Shown: positions 1 to 6,819 of the stretch, piece by piece
Numbering within the stretch: the stretch's first letter is position 1
Layout: each line of letters begins with the position of its first letter
Assembly: GCA_045544735.1 (NCBI GenBank)
Contig: JAZPZM010000175.1
Location: 1 to 16,538 of the forward strand
DNA: 16,538 nt
Direction: 5' to 3'
Source of the DNA: CAG-390 sp045544735
GTDB lineage: Bacteria; Bacillota; Clostridia; Oscillospirales; CAG-272
Notes under the pieces: generated by a model
What the model saw: the letters and a program-made list of their open reading frames with translations, nothing else
The model's database searches: none
What the model was told of the DNA's origin: nothing
Translations under genes and position numbers: made by a program

Positions 1-137
1 TACTCTATAAGAGTGACTTTGTCAAGCCTTTTTTGAAGAATTTTTGCCAATCTTGAAAAATAAAATTTCTTTTGTTTTTCAAGGCGCATAAAACATCAAA
101 AAAACTTAAAATAAAAATCTTTTTTTACTTTTTTGCC

Positions 138-166
138 TTGCTTTTTAATTATAATAGTGTTATAAT
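138..166 (+). promoter_or_regulatory. Predicted sigma-A promoter of the decarboxylase operon
   Basis: TTGCTT at 138-143 and a consensus TATAAT at 161-166 are separated by 17 bases, about 100 bases upstream of the first gene of the sodium pump operon. Two more TATAAT hexamers lie nearby (150-155 and 179-184) but have no recognisable -35 partner at a suitable distance. The stretch 1-137 is very AT-rich and I see no gene in it. A TTGACA on the minus strand (20-25) might belong to a divergent gene left of the window, but its -10 would fall off the edge. Confidence 0.55.
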
Positions 167-263
167 TAATATAAATATTATAATAGGGGAATATGTTGAA
201 AGTTTAATTTTTTAGGCGTAATTCCCATATTTTTCAGTAAAAATTGTTTATGAGGTGGTTCAA

Positions 264-1721
264 ATGACTAACAACGGTGCAGATAAGAAGAGTACTCTTC
301 GTGCCGTCACAGCCGAAAGACTTACCGAAATGCTCAAGGATAGCGACGTATCCGCGGGCAAGGTAAAGAATGGTGCTTATTCGGCGCGTGAGCGCATTAA
401 CGCGCTTTTTGACAGAGGCACTTTTTCCGAGGTCGGTGCTTACATAAACCGCTCGCGCTCATCCAACCCCGACGAGTTTTCGGGTGTTATCTGCGGATAC
501 GGTGCGATAGGTGGAAGGCTCGCCTTCGCGTTCGTTCAGGACAGAGAGCGTATGGGCGGAGCTTTCGGAAGATACTCCGCTAAAAAGATAATTTCTCTTT
601 ATGAGATGGCGCAGAAAAACGGTGCGCCTATCATCGGTATTTTCGATTCCGACGGTGTATGCGTTTACGAGGGTGTCCGCGCCCTCGCGGGACTCGGAAA
701 TACGCTCGGTGCATCCGCAAGAGCCGTCGGCTCCGTCCCCAGAATCGCCCTTATCCCCGGCGTTTGCGGCGGAAATATGGCTGTTCTCGCATCAAGCTTT
801 GATTTTGTAATAAGCACCGCTCCCGGTGAAAAGACGGGAAGCGAGATTTTTGCGATATCTCCCTTTGTCAACGGCGTTACGGTTACTGCCGAATCGGGCG
901 TTACCTCCTACGAGGCAAAGGACGAGGCAGAGCTTTATTCAGTTGCAAGAAAGCTGCTTGAATTTTTGCCCTCCAACAACACCGAGGGAACGGTTGTTTC
1001 TGACGGAGATCTTACCTCAAGCCCCGATATTACCGGACTTACGGGCGAGTCTCTCGTTGCCGCGATTGCCGACAACAAAAATTACATCAGACTTTGGAGC
1101 AGATACGCTCCCGCTCTTGCCGCGGGCTTTGCCGTGGTCGGCGGAGTTTCCTGCGCGTTTATCGCTAACGACAGAACGCACAAGAGCGGCGCGCTCACCC
1201 GTGAAGCTTGCCGAGTCGTAGCAAAAATAGAGAAGTTTGCAGACCGCTTCGGTATTCCTCTCATATCCCTCGTCGATTGCCCCGGCTTTGACAACGAGGA
1301 GACCAACGATGCCGAATATATTTACTCAGCGTCTGAACTTATTGACGCTATGCAAAACTCCACAAACGCAAAGATTTCCGCCGTTGTGGGTAATGCGTAC
1401 GGTGCCGGATTTATCTATATGGCATCCAAGTCCTGCGGCGGCGATATCGCCTTCGCAACGCCTGATTCTTGCATAAGCGCACTTTCTCCCGAAGCGTCGG
1501 TTGCTCTGCTTTGGAACGATCGCATCGGCGCGGCAGACATCAACGCAAGCCGTGAGGCACTTGAGCGTGAGTGGTGCGAGCAGTATGCGTCTCCCAACGA
1601 CGCGGCTCTTTGCGGCGAGATAGACGATATAGTCCCCGCAAGCGAGATGCGTGCAAGAATAGCTTCCGCGTTGCAGATGCTTCTCGGTAAAAACACCCTT
1701 TCGCCTAAAGCGAAAAAGTGA
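264..1721 (+). CDS. Acyl-CoA carboxyltransferase-like subunit (MmdA/PccB/12S family, divergent)
   Basis: The 485-residue protein resembles the carboxyl_trans family (methylmalonyl-CoA decarboxylase alpha, propionyl-CoA carboxylase beta, transcarboxylase 12S). These enzymes move a carboxyl group between an acyl-CoA and biotin in the cytoplasm. The N-terminal half carries SARERINALFDRGTF and a crotonase-like core. The first oxyanion-hole region is around residues 128-132 (DSDGV, where relatives have SGGAR) and continues at GVCGGNM (166-172). The C-terminal half has VDCPGF and AYGAGF (378-383), matching AYGGAY of relatives. ATG 264 is chosen because GAGGTGG at 252-258 sits five bases before it; a GTG at 255 lies inside that site. 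The protein is slightly shorter than the usual 510 or so residues. Its neighbours are a biotin carrier and a sodium pump, so a decarboxylase or transcarboxylase role is likely. The substrate is not readable from sequence. Confidence 0.85.
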   Translation: MTNNGADKKSTLRAVTAERLTEMLKDSDVSAGKVKNGAYSARERINALFDRGTFSEVGAYINRSRSSNPDEFSGVICGYGAIGGRLAFAFVQDRERMGGAFGRYSAKKIISLYEMAQKNGAPIIGIFDSDGVCVYEGVRALAGLGNTLGASARAVGSVPRIALIPGVCGGNMAVLASSFDFVISTAPGEKTGSEIFAISPFVNGVTVTAESGVTSYEAKDEAELYSVARKLLEFLPSNNTEGTVVSDGDLTSSPDITGLTGESLVAAIADNKNYIRLWSRYAPALAAGFAVVGGVSCAFIANDRTHKSGALTREACRVVAKIEKFADRFGIPLISLVDCPGFDNEETNDAEYIYSASELIDAMQNSTNAKISAVVGNAYGAGFIYMASKSCGGDIAFATPDSCISALSPEASVALLWNDRIGAADINASREALEREWCEQYASPNDAALCGEIDDIVPASEMRARIASALQMLLGKNTLSPKAKK

Positions 1722-1729
1722 GGTGCTAA

Positions 1730-2071
1730 ATGAGCGTCTTTTTACAAGCGGGCTTTGTTGACCGTATAATCGAGGGCGGCAAATACGCATTTCTTGGCTT
1801 TGCTACAGTTCTCACCGTGCTGGCGCTGATATGCGGAATCCTTAGCATATTCGGACTTGTTTTCGGCAAGAAAAAGGAAGCGAAGCCCGTCGCTACGGCA
1901 GTTCCCGAAGCTCCCGTCGAAAAGGCGGCAGTCGCAGACGACGGCGCGATAGTTGCCGCAATTACTGCCGCGATCTCCGCTATCCTTGCAGAAGAAGCGG
2001 CAAGCGAAAACAGAGAGCCTGACGGCTTCCGCGTGGTTTCGTTCAAGCGCGCGGGCAAAAATCGAAAATAA
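1730..2071 (+). CDS. OadG-like gamma subunit of the sodium-pumping decarboxylase
   Basis: This small protein of 113 residues has the architecture of OadG/MmdD subunits: a short N-terminus, one membrane helix at about residues 18-45, then a charged, alanine- and proline-rich cytoplasmic tail ending in a basic stretch. In known pumps this subunit anchors and assembles the soluble carboxyltransferase onto the membrane OadB. Its GAGGTG ribosome site (1720-1725) overlaps the TGA of the preceding gene (1719-1721), which suggests translational coupling. Family membership rests on architecture and position between a carboxyltransferase and a biotin carrier, since OadG proteins are poorly conserved in sequence. 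Confidence 0.75.
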   Translation: MSVFLQAGFVDRIIEGGKYAFLGFATVLTVLALICGILSIFGLVFGKKKEAKPVATAVPEAPVEKAAVADDGAIVAAITAAISAILAEEAASENREPDGFRVVSFKRAGKNRK

Positions 2072-2092
2072 TTAAATTCAGAGGTAATAGTT

Positions 2093-2470
2093 ATGAGAAA
2101 ATTCAGTGTTAAGGTAAATGGCGTCGCTTACGACGTTGAAATAGAGGAGCTTGGCGCAGCTGCAAGCTCTGCCCCCGCGGCTTCCGCCGCTCCCGCTCCC
2201 GTTGCTACTGCCGCTCCCACGGCTCCCGCAGCCCCCGTTGCCGCAGGAAACAGAGGCGCTGAGGTAGTTAAGGCTCCCATTCAGGGAACTCTCGTTAAGA
2301 TTCTTGCGAAGGCAGGAACTAAGGTAGCCAAGGGCGATTGCGTTTGCATTCTTGAGGCTATGAAGATGGAAAATGAGATAGTCGCCCCCGTTGACGGCGT
2401 TATCGCAACCGTAGAAGCATCCCAGGGTGCTGCCGTTGAAGAGGGAAGTGTCCTCTTTACAATGAATTAA
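2093..2470 (+). CDS. Biotin carboxyl carrier protein of the decarboxylase complex
   Basis: The 125-residue protein begins with a short folded N-terminus (residues 1-20), then an Ala/Pro-rich flexible linker (about 23-55), then a complete biotinyl domain. The biotin attachment motif EAMKMENE is intact, with the modified lysine at residue 91, 34 residues from the C-terminus as is usual. This matches the free 1.3S/GcdC/MmdC-type carrier, which shuttles carboxybiotin between the carboxyltransferase and the OadB channel. GAGGT at 2081-2085 precedes the ATG by seven bases. It is the only biotin domain in the operon, so both carboxyltransferases encoded here presumably use it. Biotinylation needs a ligase (BirA) that is not in this window. 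Confidence 0.93.
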   Translation: MRKFSVKVNGVAYDVEIEELGAAASSAPAASAAPAPVATAAPTAPAAPVAAGNRGAEVVKAPIQGTLVKILAKAGTKVAKGDCVCILEAMKMENEIVAPVDGVIATVEASQGAAVEEGSVLFTMN

Positions 2471-2480
2471 GATAGCTGAA

Positions 2481-3689
2481 ATGTTGGATCTTATCTATTC
2501 GATTCTTGAAACAACGGGCATTTATCGGCTCTTTAATTCGGCTGACCCGTGGATGCCGCTTAAAGCGCTGATAATGTACGTGATCGCGGGCACGCTCGTT
2601 TACCTTGCCGTTGCAAAAAAATACGAGCCGCTTCTTCTTTTACCCATAGCGATCGGTGTACTTTTGGCAAATCTTCCGGGGGCTAATCTTTACCATATGG
2701 AGTTTTTCATAAGCGACGATCCGAGCTTTAAGATGAGCATACAAAACATCATCGAAAACGGCGGACTTCTTGATTATTTGTATCTTGGAGTTAAGCTTGG
2801 AATCTACCCCTCGCTTATATTTATCGGAATTGGCGCGATGACGGATTTTGGTCCGCTTATCTCCAATCCCAAAACGCTTCTTATCGGCGGTGCGGCACAG
2901 CTTGGCGTATTCGCCGCATTCTACGGAGCGTACGCTTCGGGCTTCTTTACGTTGCTTGAAGCCGCGGCTATAGGTATCATCGGCGGCGCCGACGGACCTA
3001 CCGCAATACTTACCGCAAAAACTCTTGCTCCTCAGCTTCTTAGTGCTATCGCTATTGCCGCATACATATATATGGCTCTCATTCCTATGATCCAGCCGCC
3101 CGTTATGCGCCTTCTGACCACGAAGAAGGAGCGCAAGATCAAGATGGAAGCTCCCCGAAAGGTCTCAAAGCTTGAAAAGGTGCTGTTTCCCATCGTCGTT
3201 ATGTTCGTCGTTTGCCTTATCGTTCCCGACGCCGCTCCGCTCGTCGGATGCCTTATGTTCGGTAACATACTCAACGTAAGCGGCGTTACGGACAGACTTG
3301 CGGGAACCGTCAAGAACGGACTTATGAACGCAGTAACCGTTATGCTCGGACTTTCCGTTGGCGTTACGGCGGGTGCGGCTAACTTCCTTAAGCTTCAAAC
3401 GCTTCTCGTTATTGCGCTCGGTGTCGTCGCGTTCTACATTTCCACTATCGGCGGCTTGCTTTGCGCAAAGGTTATGTGTTGGGTAACGAAGGGAAAAGTA
3501 AATCCCCTCATCGGCTCTGCGGGCGTTTCCGCCGTGCCTATGGCGGCGAGAGTTGCCAATCTTGAGGGACTCAAGACCGATCCCACCAACTTCCTTCTTA
3601 TGCACGCTATGGGACCCAACGTTGCGGGCGTTATCGGCTCTGCCGTTGCGGCGGGAGTGTTCATCTCCTGGTTTAGCGGTATGCTTTGA
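2481..3689 (+). CDS. oadB: Sodium ion-translocating decarboxylase beta subunit
   Basis: This 402-residue polytopic membrane protein has the hallmarks of OadB/MmdB/GcdB. They are an N-terminal EPLLLLPIAIG segment, the re-entrant motif GGADGPT with Asp171 (equivalent to the Na+-binding Asp203 of the Klebsiella subunit), and NPLIGSAGVSAVPMAARV, in which Asn341 and Arg357 keep the 16-residue spacing of the functional Asn/Arg pair. OadB decarboxylates carboxybiotin and couples this to Na+ export. The gene starts 10 bases after the carrier stop; the ribosome site is weak (AAGATAG upstream of ATG 2481), so it may depend on reinitiation. No truncation is visible. Confidence 0.95.
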   Translation: MLDLIYSILETTGIYRLFNSADPWMPLKALIMYVIAGTLVYLAVAKKYEPLLLLPIAIGVLLANLPGANLYHMEFFISDDPSFKMSIQNIIENGGLLDYLYLGVKLGIYPSLIFIGIGAMTDFGPLISNPKTLLIGGAAQLGVFAAFYGAYASGFFTLLEAAAIGIIGGADGPTAILTAKTLAPQLLSAIAIAAYIYMALIPMIQPPVMRLLTTKKERKIKMEAPRKVSKLEKVLFPIVVMFVVCLIVPDAAPLVGCLMFGNILNVSGVTDRLAGTVKNGLMNAVTVMLGLSVGVTAGAANFLKLQTLLVIALGVVAFYISTIGGLLCAKVMCWVTKGKVNPLIGSAGVSAVPMAARVANLEGLKTDPTNFLLMHAMGPNVAGVIGSAVAAGVFISWFSGML

Positions 3690-3711
3690 TTAGATAAATG
3701 AGGTATTTGAT

Positions 3712-5118
3712 ATGTCTGATATTAAAAAAGTAAAGATAACGGAAACTGCTCTGCGCGATTCGCACCAGTCCCTCGTTGCTACGAGAATGACGACCGAGGA
3801 GATGATCCCGATCCTTGAGGCGATGGACGCTATCGGCTATCACTCGCTTGAGGCTTGGGGCGGAGCGACCTTCGACGCTTGTATGCGTTTCCTTAACGAA
3901 GACCCGTGGGAGAGACTTCGTACCATTCGCAAGCACGTTAAGAACACGAAGCTTCAAATGCTTTTCCGCGGTCAGAACATTCTTGGCTACCGCCACTATT
4001 CCGATGACGTTGTTGATTATTTCGTTGCAAAGTCTATTGAAAACGGAATCGATATTATAAGAATCTTCGACGCGCTCAACGATGCGCGCAACCTTGAGAC
4101 CTCTATCGCCGCCGCTAACAAATACGGCGGTCACGCTCAGGCTGTTATCTGCTATACCACCAGCAAGGTGCATAGCATAGAGTTCTTTGCGGGATATGCC
4201 GCACAGCTTGAAAAAATGGGCGCTGACTCCATCTGTATCAAGGATATGGCGGGACTTCTCCGTCCTTACGATGCCTACGAGCTCGTTAAGGCTGTAAAGG
4301 CTGCCGTTTCCGTGCCCGTTCAGCTCCACACCCACTACACGTCGGGTCTTGCGTCTATGACACTTCTCAAGGCTATCGAGGCGGGAGTTGACATCGTTGA
4401 TACCGCCATCTCCCCGATGGCACTCGGCACGTCCCAGCCCCCGACTGAATCCATCGTTGCAACGCTTCAGGGAACGCAGTACGATACGGGACTCTCTCTC
4501 GATTCTCTCCAGCCCATCACCAAGCATTTCTCGGCTCTGCGCGCAAAATACCGCGATGCAGGTCTGCTTGACGATAAGGTGCTTACCGTTGACGTTAACG
4601 CGCTGATGTATCAAGTCCCCGGCGGAATGCTTTCCAACCTCGTTTCCCAGCTTAAGAAGCAGGGCAAGGACCACCTTCTTACAGAGGTTCTTGAGGAAGT
4701 TCCGAGAGTCCGTGCAGATGCGGGATATCCGCCTCTCGTAACCCCCTCGTCGCAGATCGTCGGCACTCAGGCGGTGCTTAACGTTCTTGCGGGCGAGAGA
4801 TACAAGATGGTGACCAAGGAATTCAAGGGACTCGTTAAGGGCGAATACGGAAGAACTCCCGCACCCATTTCAGAGAGCTTTGTTAAGCAGATCGTGGGTG
4901 ACGAGCCTCGCATTCTCGTGCGTCCCGCCGACCTTCTTGAGCCCGAGCTTGATAAGCTCCGCGAGGAGATCGCGCCTTACTACGAGCAGGACGAGGACGT
5001 TCTCAGCTACGCACTCTTTGAGGACGTTGCAAAGAAGTTCTTTGAGTACCGCAAGGCTAAAAAGTATAATCTTGACGCTCCTCACGCCGACGGCGCAAAC
5101 GGAGTACATACGGTATAA
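3712..5118 (+). CDS. oadA: Oxaloacetate decarboxylase/pyruvate carboxylase-type carboxyltransferase alpha subunit, lacking the biotin domain
   Basis: The 468-residue protein is a DRE-TIM metallolyase of the OadA/PycB/5S family, which transfers a carboxyl group between oxaloacetate (or pyruvate) and biotin. It contains ETALRDSHQS with metal ligand Asp16, LFRGQNILGYRHY, the probable catalytic carbamoyl-lysine Lys177 in IKDMAG, and metal ligands His206 and His208 in HTHYTSG. Each position is within one of the numbering in characterised OadA. The conserved C-terminal PYC_OADA region is present (VPGGMLSNL and onwards), but the chain ends without a biotinyl domain, which the separate carrier gene supplies. 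GAGGT at 3700-3704 sets the start. It closes the operon, and a hairpin follows seven bases after the stop. Confidence 0.93.
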   Translation: MSDIKKVKITETALRDSHQSLVATRMTTEEMIPILEAMDAIGYHSLEAWGGATFDACMRFLNEDPWERLRTIRKHVKNTKLQMLFRGQNILGYRHYSDDVVDYFVAKSIENGIDIIRIFDALNDARNLETSIAAANKYGGHAQAVICYTTSKVHSIEFFAGYAAQLEKMGADSICIKDMAGLLRPYDAYELVKAVKAAVSVPVQLHTHYTSGLASMTLLKAIEAGVDIVDTAISPMALGTSQPPTESIVATLQGTQYDTGLSLDSLQPITKHFSALRAKYRDAGLLDDKVLTVDVNALMYQVPGGMLSNLVSQLKKQGKDHLLTEVLEEVPRVRADAGYPPLVTPSSQIVGTQAVLNVLAGERYKMVTKEFKGLVKGEYGRTPAPISESFVKQIVGDEPRILVRPADLLEPELDKLREEIAPYYEQDEDVLSYALFEDVAKKFFEYRKAKKYNLDAPHADGANGVHTV

Positions 5119-5124
5119 TTTGAA

Positions 5125-5158
5125 AATACGGCATATCTCTTTCGAGATATGCCGTATT
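5125..5158. terminator. Bidirectional hairpin terminator between the decarboxylase operon and the minus-strand genes
   Basis: A perfect 15-bp stem (5125-5139 with 5144-5158) has a four-base loop. Read on the minus strand the loop is a GAAA tetraloop followed by TTTTC; read on the plus strand the tail ATTCTTGTATTT is only moderately U-rich. It lies between convergent genes and probably serves both. The stretch to 5226 holds nothing else I can identify. Confidence 0.8.
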
Positions 5159-5226
5159 CTTGTATTTATAAATCGCATATTTTACGCGATTTTGTATCAA
5201 TTGCTTGAGGGCGGAGCGATAGTCGG

Positions 5227-5787
5227 CTATGCGTCAACGCTCAAATCAGAAGGAAATATGGAGCGACGCTCTTCCTCGGTAAGTTGTATTGTGCAAATAA
5301 GTTCGTCGTTGTTTGTAATCATTACCGCGCCACAGTTGCAAATCGCAAACCGATAATGCCAAGGAATATTTTCGCGTTCATTATCAAACATATAGATATA
5401 ACGTGAAAATACACATTCCGGAGTGTCCATAATGGCATCCTTCCCGTCCGTTGCTTGGAAGATAGATGTCAAAATATCGTGGTTGTCATTGTAAATCATT
5501 CCTTTTGACATATCGCTGATTGGAGCATTGGAATATACGATGCACGGGGTAGTTGCAATTCTTTGAAATCTGAACTTACCGTCTATGACCTTCAAATTCA
5601 ACATAGCCTCATATGGAACGTGGTCGTGAAATTCATCATCGGATTTGCTTGATTGATTTGGCGTTGTTTCATCATTGCTTGATTGATTTGGCGTTGTTGC
5701 CTCTTGTTGTCCTTGCGTTTGCTGACCACAACTAATCAAGGAAAACACACAAACGAATACCAAACCTAAAGCTATTAACTTTTTCAT
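5227..5787 (-). CDS. Small lipoprotein of unknown function
   Basis: The 186-residue product starts with a lipoprotein signal peptide (Lys-Lys, hydrophobic core, lipobox LISC with Cys20). The spacer that follows is rich in Gln, Ser, Thr and Asp and carries a duplicated TTPNQSS segment. The remainder (about residues 60-186) is a soluble domain with several cysteines that I do not recognise. The start at 5787 is chosen because GGAGGT (5795-5800) precedes it with normal spacing and the signal peptide begins there; an upstream in-frame ATG at 5835 overlaps the DUF4349 gene and gives no signal peptide. It lies 44 bases after the DUF4349 gene on the same strand, so the two may be co-transcribed. Its sequence looks more AT-rich than valS or polA, hinting at a more recent arrival. 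Confidence 0.8.
   Translation of the reverse strand: MKKLIALGLVFVCVFSLISCGQQTQGQQEATTPNQSSNDETTPNQSSKSDDEFHDHVPYEAMLNLKVIDGKFRFQRIATTPCIVYSNAPISDMSKGMIYNDNHDILTSIFQATDGKDAIMDTPECVFSRYIYMFDNERENIPWHYRFAICNCGAVMITNNDELICTIQLTEEERRSIFPSDLSVDA
5645..5698 (-). repeat. Short in-frame tandem duplication in the lipoprotein spacer
   Basis: A 24-base sequence at 5645-5668 recurs exactly at 5675-5698, with a 30-base period. Each copy encodes the TTPNQSS motif in the linker after the lipobox, so copy number can change by whole codons. Such repeats commonly lengthen or shorten surface-protein linkers; here there are only two copies. Confidence 0.9.
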
Positions 5788-5831
5788 AGCGCTGACCTCC
5801 TTATACTTACCGTTCAGATCTTCACCGTTTA

Positions 5832-6770
5832 TCATTTAGCCTTCTTTTTCTTTATTATTGCTCTAACTATGATCAGCGCGGCTATTCCGAGAACGGCAAG
5901 AACGATGAGCGTAGGAAGTGCGGCTACCGTAAACACGGCAAAATCCATACAGAATTCGCCAAACGCCTTCCAGCTTTCCGAGAACGCTTTGCCGATGCGT
6001 TCAAAAAAGCTCGGCTCCTCGATGGTCTTGGGGGTGTATTCAATGACCTCAAAAAGCGTAAGAGTTACCGTCGAATAGCTTACCTTGTTGTCGTAAATAT
6101 CTATCTGCGCCTGATATTCGGCAAGCTGCTGCTCGATCTCGGATATACGCTTTTGGAGCGTGTACCAAAAATCGTAGTCCGTTGCATTATTTATCGAGCC
6201 CATCATAGCAAGCAGACTTTGTCTTTCTGCGTTCAGCGTTTCCATTCTTGCCGTTATGCTGTAGTACGAATTGCTTACGTCCTGCTCGGCGGACGAGCTT
6301 GACGTTACGTTCATCGAGCCGTCAAGGCTTTGAATGAACTCGTCTGCCTTCTCTGCGGGAATTCTTATTACAAGCGTAGCCTCGCGGTTGTATTTTTCAC
6401 CGTATTGGTTATAGCTCTTGCCCGACACCTTCGACGAGCTAACGTATCCGCCGTGTAGGGCGATAGCGTCGTAAAGCGCATCGATAGTGCCGTCGTATTC
6501 CTTCGTTTCTGCGTTCAGGACGAAGGTGCGAATTATTTTTGCCTCGTAGCTTGAATCCGCGCTTTCTTTGTCTGTGTTGGGGAGAGCGGGTGCGGAGAGC
6601 ATTTCATCCTTGGATGAGTCTGAGCCAAGTGCGTTGGATTCCGCCTTTTCTGTGCTTCCAAATGCTTCGTTTGCGGATAAATCTTGCGCCGAGCAAGACG
6701 CAAACAAAGCAGAGGAAACAAGCAGAAGGACGAAAAACGCAGCGATCCACGTTTTTTTGATGTTCTTCAT
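5832..6770 (-). CDS. DUF4349 domain lipoprotein/membrane protein
   Basis: The 312-residue protein matches the DUF4349 architecture. It has an N-terminal lipoprotein signal with lipobox FASC and Cys26, a low-complexity Ser/Ala/Glu spacer (about 27-75), and the DUF4349 core (about 76-240) with LHGGYVSSSKVSG and RIPAEKADEFIQSL. A coiled-coil portion lies around 170-225, and a C-terminal membrane helix (about 278-303) is followed by a Lys-rich end. It should sit in the cell envelope facing outward. The biochemical function of DUF4349 is not established. A GGAG site lies seven bases before the ATG. The gene is 49 bases downstream of valS with no convincing terminator between, so read-through from valS is plausible, though no functional link is known. 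Confidence 0.88.
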   Translation of the reverse strand: MKNIKKTWIAAFFVLLLVSSALFASCSAQDLSANEAFGSTEKAESNALGSDSSKDEMLSAPALPNTDKESADSSYEAKIIRTFVLNAETKEYDGTIDALYDAIALHGGYVSSSKVSGKSYNQYGEKYNREATLVIRIPAEKADEFIQSLDGSMNVTSSSSAEQDVSNSYYSITARMETLNAERQSLLAMMGSINNATDYDFWYTLQKRISEIEQQLAEYQAQIDIYDNKVSYSTVTLTLFEVIEYTPKTIEEPSFFERIGKAFSESWKAFGEFCMDFAVFTVAALPTLIVLAVLGIAALIIVRAIIKKKKAK

Positions 6771-6819
6771 CGTGTTTCTCCTATTTTGTTGTTATTGCTC
6801 GGCGCGTAAATAGTAAATA

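Noticed and set aside
1..25. Divergent minus-strand promoter at the left edge
   Set aside because: A TTGACA is present at 20-25 on minus, but the matching -10 box would lie outside the window.
255..263. GTG start for the first carboxyltransferase
   Set aside because: The GTG lies inside the GAGGTGG ribosome binding site that correctly spaces the ATG at 264.
5159..5226. Third copy of the cassette 3' segment after the 186-residue lipoprotein
   Set aside because: Only a short stretch (TATCAATTG against GATCAATTG) matches; no TGCGAAAGA block, no shared-apex hairpin and no palindromic element are present.
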